Assembly: GCA_035547915.1 (NCBI GenBank) | Contig: DASZTS010000108.1 | Span: 1-64,000, forward strand | Direction: 5' to 3' | DNA: 64,000 nt | DNA from: DASSFG01 sp035547915 | GTDB lineage: Bacteria; Planctomycetota; Planctomycetia; Pirellulales; JAICIG01 | In this document: piece by piece, positions 7,090-16,800 of the stretch | How the letters are laid out: every line of letters starts with the position of its first letter | Numbering within the stretch: position 1 is the stretch's first letter | Translations under genes and position numbers: made by a program | Notes under the pieces: generated by a model | The model's database searches: none | Told to the model about the DNA's origin: nothing | The model's input: the letters and a program-made list of their open reading frames with translations, nothing else

Positions 7090-8565
7090 ATGGCCCGCAA
7101 ACTCGTTCCGCTGGAAGAAGCCGCCAAGACGCTCGGTGTCTCGCCCGATGAGCTCAATGGCATGCGCGAGAACCGCCAGATCTACGGTTATCGTGACGGT
7201 GCAAGCTGGAAGTTCAAGCCCGAAGACGTCGAGCGGTTGGCGCAGGAGTTGGCCGAGCGCGGACCGCGGCCGATCTCGGATTCGTCGAGCTTGCATGTCG
7301 ATCTCGGCGATTCGGACGACGACGGCGACGACATCGTCCTGTTGCACGAAGGCGACTTGGGCGGCCTGGCCGGCGGTTCGAGCACCGTGATCGGCGCGCC
7401 GGCGAACCTGCACTCCCCGGAAGATAGCGACATCAAGCTGGCCGCCGGCAGCGGCGTCGAACTCGTCAGTTCGGGCGGTTCCAGCACCGTGATTTCCAAG
7501 CCCAAGGATCCCTCGGCGAGCGACAGTGCGGTCACCATTCGCCTGGCCGATGAAAAAGGCGGCGGGAGCGATGTGTTGCCGGTTGGCGGTTCCGACGTCC
7601 TGCCGATCGGGCTGGGCGAAACGGGCGGTGGTCCCGGCAGCGACCTGACACTGGGGAGCGAGTTGGGCGGTTCGAGCGGCAAAAAGGGTCCCGGCAGCGA
7701 CCTGACGTTGGGAGTCGAGGAAGGTGGCTCAAGCGGCAAGAAAGGCCCCGGCAGCGACCTGACGTTGGGTGGCAGCTCGGGCAAGATCGTCGGTGGCGGG
7801 CCGGGCAGCGATCTCACCATCGGCGCCGGCGACGACGACATCTTCAAACTACAAGACGACGGCAGCTCGACCATCCGCCTGGCCGACGAACCGGTTTCGG
7901 CCGGCCCCGGCAGCGATATCACGATCAGCCCGGGCGACAGCGGCATCAACCTGATCGATCCGAGCGACAGCGGTATCTCGTTGGAGGAGCCGCTCGAACT
8001 GAGTTCGGCCGATGACGAGTCGTCTTTCGACCTGAGCAGCGACTCCTCCAGCGGCGATTCGAGCGGCACGCTGGGAGACAGCGCCGACTTCGACTCCGAC
8101 GCGGTGATGGAGCTGCAAAGCGAGGACGAATTCCTGCTCACGCCGTTGGAAGAATCGATGGACGACGAGTCGCAGGACAGCGGCTCGCAGGTCATCGCGC
8201 TCGATTCCGACACCGATTTTGACGACGCCACACCGACCGTCATGGGCTCGGTCGACGCTCTCGGCGGCGCCATGCTCGAGCCCGACGACCCGTCGGCCCC
8301 GGTCGGCTTCGGCGGTGGGGCCGATCTGGGAGGGTTCAGCACCGCGGTAGCGCCCGGAATGGCCATGGCTCCCGGCGGCGTCATGCTGGCCCCGGCCCGC
8401 GAGGCGCGATTCGGCATCTTCGACATGTGCCTACTGAGCTTCGGCGTGTTGATGCTGGCCCTGGGCGGGATGATGAGCTTCGACCTGATGCGCAACATGT
8501 GGAGCTGGGAGGGCCCCTACACGGCCAACAGCGTGATCATGGACAAGTTGCTGGAGATGTTTTAG
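7090..8565 (+). CDS. Repeat-rich protein with N-terminal HTH-like domain and C-terminal membrane segment
   Basis: A 491-residue protein of unusual build. Residues 1-57 resemble an excisionase/MerR-like helix-turn-helix (LVPLEEAAKTLGVSPDEL, then YRDGASWKFKPEDVERLA). About 350 residues of very acidic, Gly/Ser/Asp-rich low-complexity sequence follow, including 19-residue tandem units with the core PGSDLTLG and recurring STV/STI short strands. A hydrophobic segment lies near the C-terminus (FDMCLLSFGVLMLALGGMM, about 441-459). In the planctomycetes such proteins are usually annotated only as helix-turn-helix domain proteins. The HTH may bind a partner rather than DNA. It lies between a secreted protein and an OmpA lipoprotein gene. 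Confidence 0.72.
   Translation: MARKLVPLEEAAKTLGVSPDELNGMRENRQIYGYRDGASWKFKPEDVERLAQELAERGPRPISDSSSLHVDLGDSDDDGDDIVLLHEGDLGGLAGGSSTVIGAPANLHSPEDSDIKLAAGSGVELVSSGGSSTVISKPKDPSASDSAVTIRLADEKGGGSDVLPVGGSDVLPIGLGETGGGPGSDLTLGSELGGSSGKKGPGSDLTLGVEEGGSSGKKGPGSDLTLGGSSGKIVGGGPGSDLTIGAGDDDIFKLQDDGSSTIRLADEPVSAGPGSDITISPGDSGINLIDPSDSGISLEEPLELSSADDESSFDLSSDSSSGDSSGTLGDSADFDSDAVMELQSEDEFLLTPLEESMDDESQDSGSQVIALDSDTDFDDATPTVMGSVDALGGAMLEPDDPSAPVGFGGGADLGGFSTAVAPGMAMAPGGVMLAPAREARFGIFDMCLLSFGVLMLALGGMMSFDLMRNMWSWEGPYTANSVIMDKLLEMF
7633..7803 (+). repeat. 57-base in-frame tandem repeat
   Basis: Three copies of a 57-base unit begin at 7633, 7690 and 7747, each starting with the near-identical core CCCGGCAGCGACCTGAC; a fourth, diverged core follows at about 7800. 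The unit encodes 19 residues with the core PGSDLTLG inside the HTH/membrane protein. Exact 57-base spacing suggests recent unit duplication and possible copy-number variation. Confidence 0.8.
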
Positions 8566-8675
8566 CGGTCGCCAGAGAGCCGTCCGGGCCGACCAGGATG
8601 CTCGGATTGCCGGCGGCGCTCGATCAGACACTTACCCATCCGGACTGCTCAATGCGATTCGAAAGGAGTCGAATC

Positions 8676-9452
8676 ATGCTCGCCGCGCGAACCGCGTTGT
8701 TGTCGAGCTTCGCCATCGGCCTGACAGCCCTGACGGGCTGCCAATTTGTCGCCAAAAGTCAGCTCGACGCCGCCGAAGCGCATAATCGCATGCTGCTCGA
8801 GCAGAAGAATGCGATCCTGGCCGAGAACGAAAACCTCAAGACCCACAGCCACCGGCTGGAAGATCAGGTCAAGCAGGCCGAAGAAGAGCTCGCTGCGCTC
8901 GACGACCAGCGGAGCGACGAACAGCGCAAAATCATCGCGGCACGCGGCGTCACGGCCATGCCGGCCAGCCTGAGTAAGCGTTTTGCCCAGCTCTCGCGAA
9001 CGCACGAGGGGATGGAGTTCGACGATCAGTCCGGTGCCAGCAAGCTCGACACCGACGTGCTCTTCGACAGCGGCAAGGCCGAATTACGTGCCGACGCGTA
9101 TCCCTTGCTCGACGAGTTCGCCGATGTCTTGAAGTCGCCCGAGGCACGTGAGCTGCGCGTGATGGTCGTGGGCCACACCGACAATCGGCGAATCTCCAAG
9201 CGTGAGACACGCGAGCGCTTTGTCGACAACTGGCACTTGGCGAGTGCCCGCGCCTTGGCGGTGGCCGAATACTTACAGAGCCGTGGCGTGCGTGAGGAGC
9301 AACTCGGCATGACCGCCTTCGGCAAGCATCAGCCGATCGCCTCGAACCAGACCGCCGCCGACCGCCAGCGAAACCGCCGTGTCGAAATCTTCGTCACCGG
9401 TCCGAATGCGCCCATCGTTGGTTGGACCGACACCAAGACCGATCTGTATTGA
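8676..9452 (+). CDS. OmpA-family peptidoglycan-associated lipoprotein
   Basis: A 258-residue lipoprotein. The signal peptide ends in a lipobox, LTALTGC, with Cys22 as the lipidated residue. A coiled coil rich in Glu/Lys/Leu covers about residues 28-80. The C-terminal OmpA domain (about 125-245) begins with DTDVLFDSGKAELR and includes VVGHTDN and the NRRVEI end that bind diaminopimelate-type peptidoglycan. The build resembles Pal or MotB-like OmpA proteins. The ATG at 8676 was chosen for its AAAGGAG ribosome site and because it gives the lipobox at the right distance; the open frame extends 83 codons further upstream without meaning. It probably anchors the outer membrane to the cell wall. Confidence 0.88.
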   Translation: MLAARTALLSSFAIGLTALTGCQFVAKSQLDAAEAHNRMLLEQKNAILAENENLKTHSHRLEDQVKQAEEELAALDDQRSDEQRKIIAARGVTAMPASLSKRFAQLSRTHEGMEFDDQSGASKLDTDVLFDSGKAELRADAYPLLDEFADVLKSPEARELRVMVVGHTDNRRISKRETRERFVDNWHLASARALAVAEYLQSRGVREEQLGMTAFGKHQPIASNQTAADRQRNRRVEIFVTGPNAPIVGWTDTKTDLY

Positions 9453-9519
9453 CGCCCGAACTCGCACTCGGCAGGCAAACAGTTCGGACGCGCTTGTGAA
9501 CGACACTGCGCGGCTCACC

Positions 9520-10779
9520 TCAGATTCTCAAAAAAATCCGGTGGCGGTACATCCACCAGAGGATCAGCCAATAGACGGCGAGCACGGCCGCGCCGGCCAC
9601 GAAGGGCTCATAAGCGTCTCCCCAAAAGCGAAACGCGCCGGACCCCAAGTGCGTGGCAAATGAGTCGCGGATGAAGTGATCGAACAGGTGCGCGATCAGG
9701 TAGGCCGCGATCGAGTTGGCACCGATCACGCGCAAAGGAAACGACCAGGCGGCATACCCTGCGAAGTCGATCACGAAATAGAACGCGGCGAGCAACAAGA
9801 AGCACCAACCGCCGCTGAACAGCACCCAGGCCGGAGTCCAAATGCGCTTGACGTTGGGGCAGATCCCGAAATGGTCGGCCGCGTGGCCGAGCAGCAGCCC
9901 CGTCGCTCCGGCCACGACCATCCAGGCCAGCCGCCGCGATGCCGCCGCTTCGGATCGCAGCCATCCGCCGGCGATCGATCCCAGCAGCATGGTCGCCAGG
10001 GTCGGAACGAAACTCAACGTGGCATAACCGCCGCCGTTGTTCGTGAACGGTTGCTGCCGCGGGAAGAGGTTCAGAAACCAGCGATCGACGGCCCACGCCA
10101 GGTTGGTGTTCTTGTTCCAGTGCGCCGCGAATCCGGCCGCGTTGTGTTCCCACTGTTGTGGCACGCCAGCCTCGGCGTAGTTGAAATCGGCCGCCGGCAA
10201 CGGATAGAGCGCGAAGGCGGCCCAATAGCCGACGAGGATCAGACCGAGCGCCACCCAGCGCAGTTTAGGCGGACCGAGGCCGATCAAAAAAAGGGGGAAA
10301 TAACCCAAGCCGATCTGGGTGAGCGTGTCTTCGAACGTGTAGTTCGTTCCCGGCCGCCCGATCGAGCGCAGAAAGATGCCCAAGATCACGAGCAAGATTG
10401 CTCGCCAAGCCGCGTGCAGCAGCGAATACCACAGCGGTTCGCCCCTTCTTTGACGGCTGCCCAGTGAAAAGGGGAGTGCCACGCCGACCAGGAACGAAAA
10501 GGATGGCTGGATCAGGTCGTGCAGCGAACAACCCCGCCAAGCGACATGCGTCTGATGATAGGCCAGCCAATGCCACCAGGAGTTCGCGGGCAACGACGAC
10601 GCCACGCGCCTCAGTTCCAACACTTCGGCCATCATCAGAAACATCACGAACCCGCGGTAGGCGTCGATCGAGCCCACCCGTCCGGCCGCCGATGGCTGTG
10701 GCACGGGGGCGGATGGTGGTAGTTCTGTCCTCGCCATCGTCTCCGCGCCCGACGTGTTCGAATCGATCGCCCGTATCAT
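9520..10779 (-). CDS. DUF5009/acyltransferase-like multi-pass membrane protein
   Basis: A 419-residue integral membrane protein with roughly ten hydrophobic segments. The opening SIDAYRGFVMFLMM, then the His-rich AYHQTHVAWRGCSLHDLIQPSFSFLVGVALPF, are typical of the DUF5009/heparan-alpha-glucosaminide N-acetyltransferase-like (HGSNAT/YeiB) family, which moves acyl groups across membranes onto sugars. The ATG at 10779 forms an ATGA overlap with the stop of the upstream serine hydrolase gene, which argues for translational coupling; an ATG at 10737 is the alternative. Acetyl transfer to an extracytoplasmic glycan is inferred from the family only. Confidence 0.78.
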   Translation of the reverse strand: MIRAIDSNTSGAETMARTELPPSAPVPQPSAAGRVGSIDAYRGFVMFLMMAEVLELRRVASSLPANSWWHWLAYHQTHVAWRGCSLHDLIQPSFSFLVGVALPFSLGSRQRRGEPLWYSLLHAAWRAILLVILGIFLRSIGRPGTNYTFEDTLTQIGLGYFPLFLIGLGPPKLRWVALGLILVGYWAAFALYPLPAADFNYAEAGVPQQWEHNAAGFAAHWNKNTNLAWAVDRWFLNLFPRQQPFTNNGGGYATLSFVPTLATMLLGSIAGGWLRSEAAASRRLAWMVVAGATGLLLGHAADHFGICPNVKRIWTPAWVLFSGGWCFLLLAAFYFVIDFAGYAAWSFPLRVIGANSIAAYLIAHLFDHFIRDSFATHLGSGAFRFWGDAYEPFVAGAAVLAVYWLILWWMYRHRIFLRI

Positions 10780-12242
10780 TCGGTCTTGCCCACCAATTCG
10801 GGCTGATCGGTCGGGCCGAATCCGACGTTCGATTCCCAGCGGCAGCACAACTCGTCGGCGCCGAACGAGAGGTGAAGCGTGACCGTGAAAGGGGTTTCAT
10901 AGAAGCAAAGCTTGGCCGTGTAGACATTGTCGCCCGTCCACGCACCGCTGACGGCTACCGGCCGCTCGGGAAACAGCCCCCATGCCAGCCGGCCCTTCCG
11001 CCAGGCGCCCTGTCCGCACGCGATCCGCTGTTCGGTACCGTTCATACGCACCGCGAGCGTCACGTCGGCGCCTTGTTCACCGCTCTCGAGCGTGATCGAT
11101 TCCAGCTTGCGGTCGTTGGCCGCGAATACGAACTTCTTGCCCGCGACGGGCGCGGCCGATCCCACGCTCTTGGGCGACGGCAGCGAGAGATCGGCGAGCA
11201 GCCGTTTGAGTTTGCCGGCCGCCTCGTCGTTCGCGACCAGCGGCGCCGATTGGAAAGCGGGGAGAAGTTTCTCCCATACCAGGTTCAATACGGCCTGCAT
11301 GTCCTTGGTGCCGCTCGTTATGGCGATCACCGCGTCTTCCTCGGGCAGCACGATACAGAATTGCCCGAAGGCGCCATCGCCGCGATAGGCTCCGTGGCGT
11401 GAGCGCCAGAATTGGTAACCATATCCCTGGTCCCAATCGCTGGCAGGATTGCTGCCGTTCGCAGTCTGCCGCGCGGTCGCTGCCTCCACCCACGCCGCGG
11501 GCACGAGTTGTTTCCCCTGCCATTTTCCTTTCTGTAGATACAACTGCCCGAAACGGGCAATGTCTTCGGTGCGGATGCTCAATCCATACCCGCCGACCGT
11601 GACGCCCTGTGGGCTCTCCTCCCAGGTGGGGCCGGCGATGCCCAACGGATCGAAAAGGCGGGGCCGCAGGTAGTCGAGCACGGTTTCGCCTGTCGCCTTC
11701 TGCACCATCGCCGACAGCATGTACGTGGCCGACGTGTTGTAGAGGAAATGCGTCCCGGGTTTGAAGAGAACCGGATATTCGAGGAAGGTCTTGGTCCACG
11801 CCTTATCAGGCGTGCGCGGTGGCTCGCCTTGCTGCCCCGTCGACATACGGAGCAGGTCGCTCACGCGCATCGCCTTGAGATTGGCGCTCGGCTCCGACGG
11901 CCCATCGTCGGGAAAGGCCTTCAGCACCTCGTCGTCGAGGCTGAGCTTGCCTTCCGCGACGGCCAGTCCGACGGCCGTGGAGGTGAAACTCTTGCTCAAC
12001 GAGTAGAGCGAGTGGGGAGCGTCGGCCGTGTAGGGCGACCACCATCCTTCGGCCACCACATGGCCGTGTCGCACGAGCATGAAGCTATGGAGCGCGTCGA
12101 TGTCGCGGTTGGCGGCTTCGACGAATGCCAACACCTGTTCTGACGATACGCCTTGCGACTCGGGGCTGCTGCGCGGCAGGTCGGTTGCCACACAGACGGA
12201 CGATGCCACGAGCATGAAGGTGGCGAATGCTACGAATTTCAT
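10776..12242 (-). CDS. Secreted serine hydrolase, beta-lactamase class C fold
   Basis: A 488-residue exported protein of the class C beta-lactamase/esterase/penicillin-binding family. A signal peptide (MKFVAFATFMLVASSVCVA) is followed by the nucleophile motif SLSK at residues 81-84, whose serine is the catalytic one, then YNTS in the position of the YxN motif and a long C-terminal beta domain (about 350-488) that carries no further motif. True antibiotic resistance is unlikely; peptidase or esterase action is more probable. The ATG at 12242 was preferred over a GTG at 12257. Its stop overlaps the start of the DUF5009 gene by four bases. Confidence 0.85.
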   Translation of the reverse strand: MKFVAFATFMLVASSVCVATDLPRSSPESQGVSSEQVLAFVEAANRDIDALHSFMLVRHGHVVAEGWWSPYTADAPHSLYSLSKSFTSTAVGLAVAEGKLSLDDEVLKAFPDDGPSEPSANLKAMRVSDLLRMSTGQQGEPPRTPDKAWTKTFLEYPVLFKPGTHFLYNTSATYMLSAMVQKATGETVLDYLRPRLFDPLGIAGPTWEESPQGVTVGGYGLSIRTEDIARFGQLYLQKGKWQGKQLVPAAWVEAATARQTANGSNPASDWDQGYGYQFWRSRHGAYRGDGAFGQFCIVLPEEDAVIAITSGTKDMQAVLNLVWEKLLPAFQSAPLVANDEAAGKLKRLLADLSLPSPKSVGSAAPVAGKKFVFAANDRKLESITLESGEQGADVTLAVRMNGTEQRIACGQGAWRKGRLAWGLFPERPVAVSGAWTGDNVYTAKLCFYETPFTVTLHLSFGADELCCRWESNVGFGPTDQPELVGKTE

Positions 12243-12600
12243 TGCGGGCTGGCTCACGGGACGGTCTCGGGATGAAGGGGCACGATGCGCCTCTCATTAC
12301 ATGCCGAGCGCGGTGCCAAAACAAGACCCGCCGCCGAGCCGCGACGACCCGTCGGCCCGGTTAGCCAAGGCGGGCAACAGCAGACCGACCACCGCGAAAA
12401 GGCTGAACGTTGGAACGCCTGCCATGCCACTACCTTTCTGCTTGCCGAGGCCGGCTATCGAACGCTTATTTGATAGAAAAAGTTCCGACTTTTTCTCACG
12501 ACCTCTCAGCTCAATGCGCGGCTAACAACCTGCTCTAGGACGGATTTCCTGCCTTGGCTATACTGCCCCGTCAACTTGTACCGCAAAAGGGGGAAGGCAC
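12243..12600. other. Divergent intergenic region, about 360 bases
   Basis: No gene is supported here. Two things stand out: a perfect 9-base AT-rich palindrome at 12475-12496 and a TATACT -10-like hexamer at 12559-12564 that lacks a good -35 partner and could drive the plus-strand nuclease/ATPase pair. The promoter for the minus-strand hydrolase was not recognised. Confidence 0.5.
12475..12496. repeat. Perfect 9-base inverted repeat
   Basis: AGAAAAAGT, loop TCCG, ACTTTTTCT. In this GC-rich genome an AT-rich perfect palindrome with a four-base loop is unusual. It could be an operator for a dimeric regulator or a weak hairpin on either strand. It lies between divergent genes, nearer to the plus-strand pair, so a regulatory role is plausible. 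Confidence 0.6.
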
Positions 12601-13857
12601 ATGGAGGCGCCAATGTCCCGACGGCGGCTGCGCTTTATTCATTCCAGCGACTGGCACCTCGAGAGTCCGCTGGGCGGACTGGCCAACGTTCCCGAACGGC
12701 TGAGAGGGCCCTTTCTCGACGCGCCGTATCGGGCCGCCGAGCGGGTCGTCGCTGCCGCATTGGCCGAGCAGGCCGATTTCGTCGTCTTGGCCGGCGACAT
12801 CATCGATGTCGAGTTGGCCGGGCCGCATGGCATCGACTTTCTGCGGCGCCAATTCACGCGCCTCGCGGAAAGACAGATTCCCGTCTATTGGGCGGGGGGC
12901 CGCGTAGACCGGCCCGAACGGTGGCCGGCCGCTCTACCGCTGCCGGAGAACGTCCACCGCTTTTCCAGTCGCCGACCGCACGATTTTGTCTTCGAGGCAG
13001 GTAACGCTCCGCAAGCACGGCTTACGGGCCTGAGTCGACCGCGGGGCGGCAAAATCCGTGCGGCCGATTTCTGGCCCGATCCCGATGGACTTCCGACGAT
13101 CGCCGTCGCACATGGCCGCGTCGATCGTGCTGCGCTGGCGGCCCGCGGACTCACCTATTGGGCGTTGGGCGGCAAGCATCGCCGCACCACTTTGCTTGAA
13201 ACGCCACATGCGGCCGAATACGCTGGTTCTACACAGGCGCGCGGCCCGGCCGAAACGGGTTCGAGCAGTTGCACCGCCGTAGAGATCGACGAAGAAGGGG
13301 CCGTTCATGCTCGGCCGATCAGTACCGACGTCGTGCGCTGGCACACGCGCCGCGTCGTCGTGGGCGATGCGACCACGGCGGAGGCGCTCGAAGGCCTATT
13401 GATCGAACAATTGAACGACCTATGCCGCGGCACACCTGGCCTGCACCTGCTCGTCTCGTGGACGGTGCAAGGGACGGGACCGCTCATCGCCACGTTGCGA
13501 CGCGGCAAGCGCACAACCGAAATCCTTGCCAGGCTCCGCCGCCGCTACGAGGCGGAAAACCCCGTGGTCTGGCCGCTGGGGCTGGAAGTCGAAGCCGAGG
13601 CGGCGGTACCGCCCGCCTGGCTGGAACAAGACTCGCTGCTCGGCGACTACTTACGGTCGCTGGTCCACTTCGACGGCCGCGTCGACACGACCGTCGCCGA
13701 TCTCGTGGGGCCGCTACGAGACCTGGCCGGCCGGCATCCGGCGGCAGCCGACCTGGAATGCTTGATCGGACTATCTGATGTAGAAAGACGTAAGGTGTTG
13801 CAGAAGGCAGCCGCATTGGGTGCCGACCTGTTGACGTGTGAGGAGGCCCGGCCATGA
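12601..13857 (+). CDS. YhaO/SbcD-like metallophosphoesterase, degenerate active site
   Basis: A 418-residue protein of the Mre11/SbcD/YhaO DNA-repair nuclease family. Motif I (SSDWHL, Asp17 and His19) and motif II (GDIID, 65-69) are intact. The next motif, usually GNHD, reads GGRVD (99-103), and the GHxH motif reads GGKH, so an Asn, the general-acid His and one metal-binding His are absent. The middle region (AHGRVD) and the C-terminal part otherwise follow YhaO. Its stop overlaps the start of the YhaN-like ATPase by ATGA, so the two are surely translated together and probably form a complex like SbcCD or Mre11-Rad50. Nuclease activity is doubtful. Start at 12601; an ATG at 12613 with GGAGG just ahead is equally possible. 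Confidence 0.82.
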   Translation: MEAPMSRRRLRFIHSSDWHLESPLGGLANVPERLRGPFLDAPYRAAERVVAAALAEQADFVVLAGDIIDVELAGPHGIDFLRRQFTRLAERQIPVYWAGGRVDRPERWPAALPLPENVHRFSSRRPHDFVFEAGNAPQARLTGLSRPRGGKIRAADFWPDPDGLPTIAVAHGRVDRAALAARGLTYWALGGKHRRTTLLETPHAAEYAGSTQARGPAETGSSSCTAVEIDEEGAVHARPISTDVVRWHTRRVVVGDATTAEALEGLLIEQLNDLCRGTPGLHLLVSWTVQGTGPLIATLRRGKRTTEILARLRRRYEAENPVVWPLGLEVEAEAAVPPAWLEQDSLLGDYLRSLVHFDGRVDTTVADLVGPLRDLAGRHPAAADLECLIGLSDVERRKVLQKAAALGADLLTCEEARP

Positions 13858-16800
13858 AGATCGTGGCGGCTGAGATCGACGGTTTCGGTGTGTGGAGCGG
13901 TCTCAAGCTCGGTAACATGGCCGACGGCGTGACCGTCTTTTACGGTCCGAACGAAGCCGGCAAAACGACGCTCCTGCAATTCGTGCGGACGATGCTGTGC
14001 GGCTTTTCGCCCGAGCGATGGCATCGTTATCTGCCGCCCGTTCATGGCGGGCGGGCGGGCGGGTCGCTGGTGGTTTCGGGCCGCGGCGGCCGCTTCACGA
14101 TCTGTCGGCACGCATCGGCCACCTCGCCCATCGAGGGCGAACTGCGCGTGCTGGGACCCGACGGCACGATCCAGCCCGATTACGTCGTGCAAGGGTTGAT
14201 GGGCCACATCGATGAGCCGACGTTCAATCAGGTGTTCGCCGTCGGCCTGCGCGAGATGCAAGAACTCGGGACGCTGAGCGATTCGGCCGCCGCGGAATTC
14301 TTGTACCACCTCTCGACCGGTCTGGACGGCGTGGCTCTGGCCGATGTGCTGCGCGAGCTTGCGACCGCGCGCGGGCGAACCGTGCCGCCGGATCAGAACA
14401 CCGGTCATCTCGATGAACTATTCGAAAAGCGGGCGAAGATTGCCGGCGAGATCGACGAGCTGCGCGCCCAGGTCCATCGGCACGCCGCCATCGCACACGA
14501 GCTGGAAGAGCTGGCCACCGAGTTGCAGCAATCCGAGTCGGAGCAGGCCGAGTTGGAGCGAACCGAGCGCGCCATACGGACGGCCCTGGCGGTGCGCGAA
14601 CCTTGGCGGCGGCGCAGGGAACTGGTGCGCGAGTTGGCGCAATTGCCGCCGCTCGCCGCGCTGCCGGCCGGCGCGATCGAGCGGCTCGACCTGGTGAACG
14701 AGTCGCTCCAGGGGCGGCGACGGCGGATCGCCGAGATCGTCCGTTCGCGGCGCGCCTTGCGCAACGAAGCGGCTGCGCTCGATTTCAACGCTCGCTTGGC
14801 GCGGCACGCCCCGCGCATCGAAGCCTTGGCCGAACAAGAGGCATGGCTGACCACGCTGGAGAGCCAGGTCGAGCACCTGACTGCGGCGATCGGCACCCTG
14901 GAGCAGGAGTTGGCCGAAGATCGCCGCGTGTTGGGCATGGGCGGCAAGACGTCTTCCCACAAACAGCCGTCTACCAACAAGCCGCTGTCGACCGGCGCTC
15001 TCATCGCGCGGTTGCGCCCCGCGGCTCGGGCACTGACGGCACCCCAGGGACGACTGCAAACCGCGCAGCAAGAGCAGGCTGCGGCGACGCAAAGGGCCGA
15101 CGCACTCGCCGCCAAAATCAAGCAGGCGCTTGGCGGCGACAAGCAGGAGCTTTCGCCGGCGCTCGAAGAGGCCGGCAATCGGGTAACACAGTTGCGGCGC
15201 CGCGTGCAGATCGACGAGCGGTTGAGCCAACTCTCAGGCCACGAGGCGGAGCTGGCCGAACAGACCCGCACCCTGCTCGAACGGCAACTCATGCCGGCTT
15301 GGGTGCTGGTGGCCCTCGGGGCCGTTTTCGTCCTGGGGGTCGTGCTGGTGTTGGCGAATATGTTCTTGCCGTTGTCGCTGGTCGGCTCGGCAGGCTGGCT
15401 GTTGGCGGCCATCGGCGCGCTCGGCGCGGCCGGCGCGGCGGGAGGCAAATTCCTCCTCGACCGGTCCGCGGCCAACCAGCTCGAAGCCAGCCAGAAGCAG
15501 GCGGCCATCCTCGGCTCGCAGGTCAAGCAGGCGAAGGAGGAACGCGAGGCGCTCGACCGCGAGTTGCCGCGCGGCGGCGGTCCGTTGTTGACCCGATTGC
15601 AAACGGCCGAGAAAGAGCTCGCCGCGTTGGAAGAATTGCTGGGTGTCGACGCAGAGCGACAAGCGGCCCTTGCCTCCGCCGAAGCCGCCGGGCGACGCGC
15701 GGCCGCGGCCGATAACGAGCGCCGCGAGGCCCGCCGGCGCTGGGAGCAAGCACTCGCCGCGGCCGGCCTGCCCAAGCAGCTCACACCCAAACAGGCCCGT
15801 CAGTTCGCCACCCGCCATCGGCAGTTGGCCGATCTCGAACTTGAGCGAGACCGGCGATACGACGAGTTGCAGGAACGGCAGCGCGAGTTCGACATGCTCG
15901 CCGGCCGGATCAAGCAACTACTCGCCGACGTCGGGTTGCACCCCACCAGCCAGCGGCCGACCGATCAACTGCGCGAGCTGCGCGGCCAACTTGCCGCGCA
16001 TCAGGTGGTGGCCGCCCAACGCGACGCCCTGCACGAGCGGGCCGGGCGGCTAAAACGGCAGCAAGCCCGCCTGACCACGGCCGTTCGCCGCGGAGAACAA
16101 CGCCGGCAACAGATATTGCATGAAGCCGCCGCGGCCAACGAAGCCGAGCTGCGCCAGCGGGCGGCCGAATACGCCCGCCGGCAAGCACTGGCCGAGCGAC
16201 GCGAGGCGCTCGCGCGCGACATCGCAGCCGCTCTGGCCGGGCGGTTGACGGAAGACGAATTGCACGGCTGGCTCGATGGCGAGACGGTCGTCGATCTCGA
16301 CGAACGGCTGGAAACGCTCGCCGGACAGACCCAAGCGGCTGCGAACCGCTCGCGGGCGCTGCATGAAGCGCGGGGCCGGCTCGATCAGGAGGCCGCGGCG
16401 CTGGTCGCCGACCGAAGAATGGCGTCGCGGCTCGCCGACCTGGCGGCGGTCGATCAGCAGGCACGCGAGGCGATCGAGCACTGGCGCGTGCTGACGGTTG
16501 CCGAGAGTACGCTCGACGCGGTCCGCCGAACCTACGAGACGGAACGCCAGCCCGAGGCGCTTCAAGAGGCTTCGGCCTATCTTGAACGGTTGACGGGCGG
16601 GCGCTATGTCCGCGTCTGGGCACCGTTCGGCGAGCGCGCCCTGCGCGTGGAAGACAGCGAAGGAAAGTCGCTCGCCGTCGAAGTCTTGAGCCGCGGCACG
16701 CGTGAACAGCTCTTCTTGAGTTTGCGGCTGGCGCTCGTCGGCGTCTTTGCGCGCCAGGGGATCGACTTGCCGCTGGTGCTCGACGACGTGCTGGTAAACT

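Noticed and set aside
10776..12242. Antibiotic-resistance beta-lactamase
   Set aside because: Fold and SLSK motif match many esterases and peptidases; no resistance context.
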